In this document: piece by piece, positions 1-5,809 of the stretch | How the letters are laid out: each line of letters begins with the position of its first letter | Position numbering within the stretch: the stretch's first letter is position 1 | From: Cocleimonas sp. | GTDB taxonomy: Bacteria > Pseudomonadota > Gammaproteobacteria > Thiotrichales > Thiotrichaceae | Length of the DNA: 13,066 nt | Direction of reading: 5' to 3' | Assembly: GCA_023145485.1 (NCBI GenBank) | Contig: JAGLDT010000006.1 | Span: 1-13,066, forward strand | Notes under the pieces: generated by a model | What the model was told of the DNA's origin: nothing | The model's database searches: none | Seen by the model: the letters and a program-made list of their open reading frames with translations, nothing else | Position numbers and translations under genes: made by a program

Positions 1-95
1 GCACAGTGATCAGGAAAAATAAGAGCTTTAAAATCAAGCAGTTACAGGTCAGCGGGAATTGCTGATGTAAATAGCTATATTAATAATAATCTAAA

Positions 96-1214
96 TTAGT
101 TTTGAGTTAAAATAGCCGTCCCACCATTAATTTGTGTTACCGTCATTTTATCTTTAAAACTATTTTGATTTAGTGTAGCATTATTAAGAAGAGTACCACC
201 TGTAATATTTTGAGTTAAACTCATTTCATTATGATCTCCTACCTGCTTCATTTCAGCCGTATTATTATCCCCTCCTTGACTTAGTGTCATCTCACTATGA
301 TCTGAGCCATGCTCTTGACTTAAATTAGCGGCATTATTATCGCCGTTAATAGCAATATCAATTTTACTCTCTGAAGAAAGTTGCTGAACTTTATGAGTTG
401 CGTCACCTATATTGTTATTATTACCATTAATATTAATATTAATACTGGAATTATTAAGAGCAGCTCCATCACCTTGTGTTACTAGAACTTTGTTATCCGA
501 ACCATCTGCAATAACATCCATAGTGCTGTCTTGAGTACTACTTGCTTGAGTTGCATTCAAGACACTTGAACTAACTCCAGCTTGAGATATATCCATTTGA
601 TTATTTAAACTACCCATTGCCTGCGTTGCATTTGCAGTATTATTTGTACCAGATTGATTAAATCCAATACGACTTGAATGGCCATTTTGTTGCAACAGAG
701 CTGTATTATCTTCACCCATTTGCGTTGCCAATGTAGGATCTGTTCCTTGGTATCCTACAATATTATTGCCCGAACCTGTTTGAGTATTTACATTAAATGA
801 GTTTCTTCTATTTGAACCAGCAACAGTGCTATCTCCTTGCTGTATATTAACAATATTTCTATCAGCCCCACCAGGGCCACCTGCACCACCTGCTGCAACT
901 CCTCCCGCTTGTTGAATTACAACATCACTTCCTTCCCCCTCATATTGTTTTACATTAACCTCAACATCATTAGCGTTAATTTGATCAACAAGTACTCTTG
1001 TACCATTATCCACAGTATCTTGAATTACAGTAATTTTACTATTAGTTGTTGCTCCTTGAAGAAGACCTCCACCAGCTGTTCCCTGATTTAAAATAACAGT
1101 TCCTGCCGAATTATTTTGATTAACAATCATTTCATTACTATCAGCAAAAACATTCGCTGCCGACAAGGATATTAAAGAAGAAGCGATGGATATCGCAATA
1201 ACTTTATACTTCAT
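96..1214 (-). CDS. Secreted curlin-repeat protein (CsgA/CsgB-like putative amyloid subunit), 372 aa
   Basis: Probable extracellular functional-amyloid subunit. Residues 1-24 form a Sec signal peptide with likely cleavage after VFA. The mature chain is almost entirely degenerate curlin repeats, with strands such as N-x-A-x-x-x-Q and S-x-x-x-x-x-Q spaced about 11 residues apart and Gly/Asn turns (for example the stretches near residues 165-215 and 285-340). This is the Gln/Asn ladder of CsgA/CsgB beta-helices. It is over twice the length of E. coli CsgA (about 150 residues), and the repeats are irregular. A Gly-rich insert sits at about residues 104-116. The chain ends in TQINGGTAILTQN, which resembles the C-terminus of the upstream paralogue. 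The gene lies 110 bases downstream of that paralogue on the same strand with no clear terminator between, so they are probably co-transcribed. AGAGAA before the ATG is a modest ribosome site. Family assignment is firm; subunit role (major or nucleator) is inference. Confidence 0.85.
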   Translation of the reverse strand: MKYKVIAISIASSLISLSAANVFADSNEMIVNQNNSAGTVILNQGTAGGGLLQGATTNSKITVIQDTVDNGTRVLVDQINANDVEVNVKQYEGEGSDVVIQQAGGVAAGGAGGPGGADRNIVNIQQGDSTVAGSNRRNSFNVNTQTGSGNNIVGYQGTDPTLATQMGEDNTALLQQNGHSSRIGFNQSGTNNTANATQAMGSLNNQMDISQAGVSSSVLNATQASSTQDSTMDVIADGSDNKVLVTQGDGAALNNSSINININGNNNNIGDATHKVQQLSSESKIDIAINGDNNAANLSQEHGSDHSEMTLSQGGDNNTAEMKQVGDHNEMSLTQNITGGTLLNNATLNQNSFKDKMTVTQINGGTAILTQN

Positions 1215-1324
1215 AGTAGTTCTCTATTTATTTTTAGTATTTGAGTGAAGGAAATAATCTAATTTAAGCACACCCATTAAAAACTTAAATCAGTGAAATT
1301 TTCTATTTAATAATAAAAAAACAA

Positions 1325-1960
1325 TTAGTTTTGAACAATATTAACAGGCACTCCATCACCTAATTGCGTTATACTGATCTCTTTATTGCTACCTAATTGG
1401 GAAATATTGGCAATATTTCTATTATTATTTTGATTTAATACAATTAAATTATCTACACCTGTTTGAACCAACCCAGCCAAATTTAAATCCCCTTTAATAT
1501 TTAACTCGATAGCATTAAAGCCTGCATCATATTGATCTATTGAAACTATATTATTACTTCCATTAACCATCATCTCAATCAGGCTATCACTAGTATCCAT
1601 CTGCTTTATATTAACTTCATTAGAATACGAGTTATCAATAAAATCACTTACTATTAGTGATTTTGTATTTTTAACTTGATCTACGGTGAATTTATTTTCA
1701 TACCCTGAAATATTCAAATCCATAATGGATAAATTATTTTCATCCATTTCAATATTTACATTATTACTATCACCATCAATTAATATTTCTGAATTTAAAT
1801 CAATACCATTTTGATTAATGAATACCGTATTATCACTCCCTGAAGAGTTAATAGTAATATTATTTACACCTGACTGCTCCAATGAAATAGAGCTATTTTC
1901 TGCTAGCACACTTGTAGCAAGAGGAAGTACTAAAAAAATCAATAGTTTGTTTTCTTTCAT
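1325..1960 (-). CDS. Secreted curlin-repeat protein, 211 aa, first gene of the curlin pair
   Basis: Second curlin-like protein. The ATG at 1960 is preferred over an in-frame TTG at 2014, because only the ATG start puts a clean Sec signal peptide (KLLIFLVLPLATSVLA, cleavage after residue 20) at the N-terminus. No convincing Shine-Dalgarno precedes either start. The mature part has degenerate curlin strands: LEQSGVNN near residue 28, FINQNG near 48, VSIDQYD near 139, LVQTGVDN near 164, ISQLGSN near 186 and ITQLGDG near 197. The middle (residues about 55-130) has weaker repeats with Asp/Glu/Asn where Gln is expected, and the protein looks markedly acidic. Its position ahead of the larger gene mimics csgB before csgA, so a nucleator role is possible but inferred. 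The C-terminal NIVQN parallels the ILTQN end of its partner. Confidence 0.82.
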   Translation of the reverse strand: MKENKLLIFLVLPLATSVLAENSSISLEQSGVNNITINSSGSDNTVFINQNGIDLNSEILIDGDSNNVNIEMDENNLSIMDLNISGYENKFTVDQVKNTKSLIVSDFIDNSYSNEVNIKQMDTSDSLIEMMVNGSNNIVSIDQYDAGFNAIELNIKGDLNLAGLVQTGVDNLIVLNQNNNRNIANISQLGSNKEISITQLGDGVPVNIVQN

Positions 1961-2072
1961 GATAGGGATGCTTTTATTTTTATTATTAATATATGGGGTC
2001 TTTATGGTTAGCAATTATGCATCAAAATTAAATTAATTAAATTAATAACTGATAAATGGATGCTTTTTCATA

Positions 2073-2161
2073 ACTTATACTTAAGTCTGTGAGAGTCTCT
2101 ATTTAAAACAATACTTAACTGCCTGGAGTAAATAATAAAGCAATGAAGAACTTATTAAGTT
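2073..2161. repeat. Cluster of ACTTA/TAAGT half-sites, two of them palindromic
   Basis: ACTTA occurs at 2073-2077, 2079-2083, 2113-2117 and 2150-2154. Its complement TAAGT is at 2082-2086 and 2156-2160. Two sites are palindromic: ACTTAAGT (2079-2086) and AACTTA-T-TAAGTT (2149-2161). They lie downstream of the candidate promoter within the curlin leader. They could bind a regulator, or may just reflect AT-rich composition. Confidence 0.35.
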
Positions 2162-2198
2162 TTCCCGACCTATTTAGCAGGAGAAAACCAAATAAAAA

Positions 2199-2227
2199 AC
2201 TATATTTTTACCATATATTTCAAGCAA
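2199..2227 (-). promoter_or_regulatory. Candidate sigma-70 promoter for the curlin pair
   Basis: Read on the minus strand: TTGCTT (2227-2222) as -35, a 17-base spacer, and TATAGT (2204-2199) as -10. Spacing is ideal, and the hexamers match consensus at 4/6 (-35) and 5/6 (-10). In such AT-rich DNA this can arise by chance. No regulator is known from the sequence. Confidence 0.3.
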
Positions 2228-2285
2228 TTAGATAGAGAATGAAAATATACTCTTACGAATTCAGACTTGTAAATAAAAGAGGTGA

Positions 2286-3668
2286 CTAAATAGCTTTAGA
2301 AAACTGCTGTTTGCTAGTCTGATTGCGCTGATAAGCATCAAAAACCATGCAAATATTACGAATCAATAAGCGACCAGTGGCACTAACTATTATTTTATGA
2401 TTATCGAGTATTAGCAAGTCATCATCTGCCATTGCCGATAATTCATTTAGCTCTAAAATAAAGTGTTTTGCAAAATCAATGCTAAAGCTATTTTCTATTT
2501 CTTTAAAGTCCAGCTTGAAATGACAGCTTAACTGCTGAATGATTTGATGGCGTATTAAGTCTTCATTCGTAGAGGCTACACCACGAATAATGGGCAAATG
2601 TCCTTTATCAATTTGTTGATAGTAGCCGTCAATATTTTTGTCATTTTGACTATAAGCATGGTCAACGGTGCTAATGGCACTAACACCCATTGCAACTAAG
2701 TCGCATTCTGCATGCGTAGTATAGCCTTGGAAGTTACGGTGTAAGGAGCCTTCTTGTTGGGCTTTGGCAAGTTCATCATCGGGTTTTGCAAAGTGATCCA
2801 TGCCAATATACACATAGCCTGCATCCGTTAATGCTTGAATACTTTGCTGTAAAATAATGAGTTTATCTTCTGCTTTAGGTAGCTCATCTTCATTAATACG
2901 ACGCTGTGGTTTAAATAAATGGGGTAGATGTGCGTAGTTAAAAATTGATAACCTATCAGGAGATAGCGCAATCACACGTTGTAGCGTTTTAGCAAAACCA
3001 TCAACCGTTTGTAGCGGCAAACCATAAATTAGATCAACACTAACGGAATGTGCATTATTATCCCGACAGGCATCAATAATTGCTTTAGTTTCTTCAATAG
3101 GTTGAATGCGATTCACGGCAACTTGTACTTGCTTATCAACATCCTGAACCCCAAGACTAAAACGGTTAAAGCCAACTTTGCGTAATAGTTTAATGGTTTC
3201 CTGACTAACACTACGAGGGTCAATTTCAATGGAATAATCGCCACTATCATCCTCTAGTAAATTAAATGATTTCCGTGTGTATGCCATTAGGTCATTGATT
3301 TGCTGATGGTTTAAAAAAGTAGGTGTACCACCACCCCAATGAAGTTGCTCAACTACACGTGATTGATCAAATAATTTAGCTTGAATATCAATTTCTCGAT
3401 ACAAATAATCAAGGTATTCTTCTGCTTTAGAATAATCTTTAGTGGCTATTTTATTACAAGCACAGTAAAAACAAATGGTATCGCAAAAGGGGATATGAAA
3501 ATAAAGTGATAGCGGTGTGGACTGTTTAGTATTACTACTTGCTGCGTGGCGCAAATAATCCACTTCAGAAAAATCAGCGGTAAAGGCAACTGCGGTTGGA
3601 TAAGAGGTATAACGTGGCGCGGTTGTGTTATAGCGTTTGATTTTTTCAGCATCAAATTTAATTTTCAT
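2286..3668 (-). CDS. hemN: Oxygen-independent coproporphyrinogen III dehydrogenase (radical SAM HemN)
   Basis: Cytosolic radical-SAM enzyme that oxidatively decarboxylates coproporphyrinogen III to protoporphyrinogen IX, the anaerobic branch of heme synthesis. The 460 residues match true HemN (E. coli about 457). The [4Fe-4S] motif C62-x3-C66-x2-C69-x-C71 sits at the same positions as in E. coli HemN, and Tyr56 next to it is conserved. GGGTPT (112-117) is the SAM-contact motif, and GMDHFAKPDDELA and LHRNFQGYTT are HemN signatures. The C-terminal part has GRLLIRNICMVFDAYQR and ends QQFSKAI, as in authentic HemN rather than in the HemW-like paralogues that lack this tail. The ATG at 3668 is preceded by AGAGAAAG. 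A perfect FNR box lies 64-77 bases upstream, implying induction at low oxygen. It is transcribed away from ftsEX and toward the curlin genes. Confidence 0.97.
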   Translation of the reverse strand: MKIKFDAEKIKRYNTTAPRYTSYPTAVAFTADFSEVDYLRHAASSNTKQSTPLSLYFHIPFCDTICFYCACNKIATKDYSKAEEYLDYLYREIDIQAKLFDQSRVVEQLHWGGGTPTFLNHQQINDLMAYTRKSFNLLEDDSGDYSIEIDPRSVSQETIKLLRKVGFNRFSLGVQDVDKQVQVAVNRIQPIEETKAIIDACRDNNAHSVSVDLIYGLPLQTVDGFAKTLQRVIALSPDRLSIFNYAHLPHLFKPQRRINEDELPKAEDKLIILQQSIQALTDAGYVYIGMDHFAKPDDELAKAQQEGSLHRNFQGYTTHAECDLVAMGVSAISTVDHAYSQNDKNIDGYYQQIDKGHLPIIRGVASTNEDLIRHQIIQQLSCHFKLDFKEIENSFSIDFAKHFILELNELSAMADDDLLILDNHKIIVSATGRLLIRNICMVFDAYQRNQTSKQQFSKAI

Positions 3669-3702
3669 TTCTTTCTCTTTTCTGCGGGATTAATATGGGG
3701 TA

Positions 3703-3745
3703 ATGATAGGCGATGGGGAAAGGGTTTAACATTGATGTCTATCAA
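3703..3745 (-). promoter_or_regulatory. FNR box and class II promoter of hemN
   Basis: 3732-3745 reads TTGATGTCTATCAA, a perfect match to the FNR dyad TTGAT-N4-ATCAA. On the minus strand a TATCAT -10 hexamer lies at 3708-3703. Placing +1 at about 3697 puts the box centre at -41.5, the class II activator position. The leader would be about 29 bases. Control of hemN by FNR/Anr is known in other gammaproteobacteria, so the sequence and the gene agree. Confidence 0.85.
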
Positions 3746-3827
3746 AATATTATTAGGAACGTCCTTATATCAGTCTCTATATTGAAGTTGTGGGTTAATT
3801 TGTCAATATGTATTAGGAGGTGTTATT

Positions 3828-3950
3828 TTGAAAAATGTAGCGATAAGTCAATCTAAAGTCACAACAAACTCCAGTCCCTTCTATGTCACTACAACCGAGG
3901 ACAACACCGCCCACAATCACAGCTCAAACAAAGTTAGACAACTTGATTGA
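3828..3950 (+). CDS. Possible small protein (40 aa, TTG start) or remnant of a decayed gene
   Basis: An AGGAGGT Shine-Dalgarno (3815-3821) stands 6-7 bases before a TTG that opens 40 codons beginning MKNVAISQSKVTT and ending VRQLD at a TGA (3948-3950). It is hydrophilic, rich in Thr, Asn and Ser, and has no recognisable family. The same frame stays open after the TGA for another 19 codons to a TAA at 4008-4010, so it could be a longer gene interrupted by a stop. The FNR box at 3732-3745 is symmetric. On the plus strand TATCAG at 3768-3773 sits at class II distance, so it may share oxygen control with hemN. The ribosome site is the only strong evidence of translation; chance remains quite possible. 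Confidence 0.35.
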   Translation: MKNVAISQSKVTTNSSPFYVTTTEDNTAHNHSSNKVRQLD

Positions 3951-4152
3951 CAAGGCATTGAATACTCCCGTAAATTTCCAAAAAACACAGATCAACTAGT
4001 TAAAAAATAAGCAATAAAACCAATAAGACCGAATGCTGTGGCCATTAATTCAAGTTAGATTATTAATGGTAAATTATGTTACCCTAGCACTCCATCAAAA
4101 CCTATCCCTCATGGGATGCCAGTCCATCAACTCCAAAGGGTTTATTTCGTTC

Positions 4153-4803
4153 ATGATCGAATTTAAAGAAGTTAGCAAACGCTATCCGACAGGACAGATT
4201 GCGCTATACAATGTGAATTTGACAATACAAGCGGGCGAAATGGCATTTATTACAGGACATTCTGGGGCAGGAAAAAGTACCTTATTGAAGCTCATTGCTT
4301 TATTAGAACGTCCTAATCAGGGTAAAGTCATTGTTAATGGGGTAGATTTGCAACACCTCCGACAAGCTAAAGTACCTGCTTATCGACGCGGTATTGGGGT
4401 TATTTTTCAGGATCATCACCTGCTTTCTGATCGCTCTGTCTTTGATAATGTAGCCCTGCCTTTAATGATTTCAGGCATGCCTCCCGTTGATATTAAACGA
4501 CGCATCCATGCTGCATTAGATAAAGTGAATTTATTAGGTAAAGAAAAAGAACTCCCATTGATGCTGTCAGCAGGGGAAAAACAACGTGTTGGCATCGCCC
4601 GTGCTGTCGTCAATAAACCTAATATTATTCTCGCCGATGAACCAACAGGAAATTTAGACCCTGCACTGGCACATGATATAATGTGTACTTTTAGGCAGTT
4701 CAATGAATTAGGCTCTACGGTTTTAATTGCTAGTCATGACCAGTTGCTGATAGAGACAATGAAAAAACGCATTATCGTGTTACAAAAAGTACAAGGTTCC
4801 TAG
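4153..4803 (+). CDS. ftsE: Cell division ATP-binding protein FtsE
   Basis: Cytoplasmic ATPase of the FtsEX complex, which couples the Z-ring to septal peptidoglycan hydrolysis through periplasmic activators such as EnvC. The 216 residues show Walker A GHSGAGKST (35-43), Q-loop Q86 in FQDHHLL, an ABC signature LSAGEKQ (138-144), Walker B IILADEP (158-164, Asp162/Glu163), D-loop GNLD and switch His195. FQDHHLL and RVGIARAVVNKP are FtsE-specific. The signature motif differs from the usual LSGGEQQ at two positions. The ATG at 4153 aligns with other FtsE proteins; a 40-codon upstream extension to 4033 is not conserved and was not used. An AAAGGG lies at 4135-4140, farther upstream than usual. It is followed after 5 bases by ftsX, a translationally coupled pair. 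ftsY, the common upstream neighbour, is absent. Confidence 0.96.
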   Translation: MIEFKEVSKRYPTGQIALYNVNLTIQAGEMAFITGHSGAGKSTLLKLIALLERPNQGKVIVNGVDLQHLRQAKVPAYRRGIGVIFQDHHLLSDRSVFDNVALPLMISGMPPVDIKRRIHAALDKVNLLGKEKELPLMLSAGEKQRVGIARAVVNKPNIILADEPTGNLDPALAHDIMCTFRQFNELGSTVLIASHDQLLIETMKKRIIVLQKVQGS

Positions 4804-4808
4804 TCAAT

Positions 4809-5780
4809 ATGGCATCCTCAACTCCTCAACAAAACACGGCAAATACCCAAACAACCGCACCTACTTTTAGTCGCTTAGGACAGCATAAAACCGCGTTTAA
4901 ATACAGCCTAAAACAACTTTGGCAAACCCCCTTATCAACATGGATTACGCTAGCTGCTATTGCCATTGCTCTTTCCCTTCCTGCAGGCTTACATTTATTA
5001 CTACTAAACCTCAAAACACTGACCGATGATAAACGTGAGATTCCCACTATTTCATTGTTTATGAAACATAATATTACCGTGCAACAAGCAAATGACCGTG
5101 CCGAGCTACTTTCGGAATTAAATGAAATAGATCATGTATTAGTTGTAACCCGCGAAGATGCCTTAGAAAAATTCAAGCAACTAACAGGCTTTGCCGAAAC
5201 ACTCGAAACATTAAATGAAAACCCCTTACCGCATGTGCTCGTGATTACACCTCGAATGCGTCTCATCAATGACCCTCAAGTTGATCTTGCAAAACTAGCA
5301 AGAGAATTAGAGCTTTATTCTGATGTTGATGTGGTGCAAATGGATATAGAGTGGGTACAACGACTGCTTGCTATTTTACATATTGCTGATCGTTCGGTGC
5401 TGGTGATCTCAGTATTATTAGCACTGACCGTATTACTCGTGGTCGGCAATACCATTCGACTCAATATAGAAAATCGTAAAGAAGAAATAGAAGTAACACA
5501 GCTTATTGGTGCAACTAATTCCTATATACGTCGTCCTTTCCTCTATGGTGGATTATGGTACGGCTTATTTGGCGGGATTCTTAGCTTGGTTATTGTGCAT
5601 CTATCATTACTCTTTCTAGTGTCACCTGTGAATGATTTAGCACGTCTTTATGGTAGCCATTTCACTATTAGTGGGTTAGATGTTAATGCCACCTTGTTTA
5701 TTCTCGCCGTTAGTAGCTTACTTGGATTATTTGGTGCACAACTCGCCGTTGGCAAACATTTACGACAGATTGCAGTCTAA
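4809..5780 (+). CDS. ftsX: Cell division permease-like protein FtsX
   Basis: Inner-membrane partner of FtsE. The 323-residue chain has a cytosolic N-terminus (about 1-43, Gln/Thr-rich at the start), TM1 at about 44-67, a periplasmic domain of about 125 residues (68-193) that in relatives binds EnvC-type hydrolase activators, then TM2 (195-216), TM3 (246-271) and TM4 (294-315). The cytosolic loop NTIRLNIENRKEEIEVTQL followed by IGATNSYIRRPFLYGG is the conserved FtsX coupling region. The protein is slightly shorter than E. coli FtsX (352), mostly at the N-terminus. The ribosome site (AAGG near 4793) overlaps the end of ftsE. The usual downstream rpoH is missing; mutL follows after 29 bases. Confidence 0.95.
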   Translation: MASSTPQQNTANTQTTAPTFSRLGQHKTAFKYSLKQLWQTPLSTWITLAAIAIALSLPAGLHLLLLNLKTLTDDKREIPTISLFMKHNITVQQANDRAELLSELNEIDHVLVVTREDALEKFKQLTGFAETLETLNENPLPHVLVITPRMRLINDPQVDLAKLARELELYSDVDVVQMDIEWVQRLLAILHIADRSVLVISVLLALTVLLVVGNTIRLNIENRKEEIEVTQLIGATNSYIRRPFLYGGLWYGLFGGILSLVIVHLSLLFLVSPVNDLARLYGSHFTISGLDVNATLFILAVSSLLGLFGAQLAVGKHLRQIAV

Positions 5781-5809
5781 TTTCAATATGAACCCTAAGT
5801 TTTAAAAAA

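Larger units (their letters stand above)
1961..2285. other. 325-base leader/intergenic region upstream of the curlin pair
   Basis: This gap lies between the hemN stop and the first curlin start, with both flanking genes on the minus strand. I see no gene in it. It is very AT-rich and holds a candidate promoter (2199-2227) and a cluster of ACTTA/TAAGT half-sites (2073-2161). No GC-rich hairpin with a T-tract is visible after hemN, so read-through from hemN into the curlin genes cannot be excluded. A leader of roughly 230 bases would result if the promoter is real. Confidence 0.6.
3669..4152. other. 484-base divergent region between hemN and ftsE
   Basis: The hemN side holds the FNR promoter. 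A perfect TTGACA on the minus strand (3806-3801) lies 19 bases from TATAGA (3781-3776) and could be a second, weak hemN promoter, though the spacing is long. On the plus strand a short TTG ORF with a strong ribosome site starts at 3828. From about 3850 to 4010 the plus strand is C-rich and G-poor. From 4011 to 4152 I see no convincing promoter for ftsE and no conserved gene. Confidence 0.6.

Noticed and set aside
1..95. Possible 3' end of a plus-strand gene (short open stretch ending in TGA near 65)
   Set aside because: Only about 20 codons are visible and nothing in them is recognisable, so chance cannot be excluded.
837..1091. Plus-strand reading frame opposite the larger curlin gene
   Set aside because: It lies fully inside a well-supported minus-strand gene, has no ribosome site and no family resemblance. 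It is a by-product of the repeat composition.
1961..2014. N-terminal extension of the smaller curlin protein from a TTG
   Set aside because: It would bury the signal peptide 18 residues inside the protein, and no Shine-Dalgarno precedes the TTG.
3948..3950. In-frame TGA of the small ORF as a selenocysteine codon
   Set aside because: No redox motif surrounds it and no selenocysteine-insertion hairpin was seen after it. A plain stop or gene decay is simpler.
3917..4045. Two tiny minus-strand ORFs: a hydrophobic 17-codon one (3992-4045) and a 13-codon one with a GGGAG site (3917-3958)
   Set aside because: They are too short to support, the first lacks a ribosome site, and neither has further evidence.
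4033..4152. Forty-codon upstream extension of FtsE
   Set aside because: FtsE proteins begin at the M-I-x-F motif. The extension has no conserved residues and would lengthen the protein beyond the family norm.
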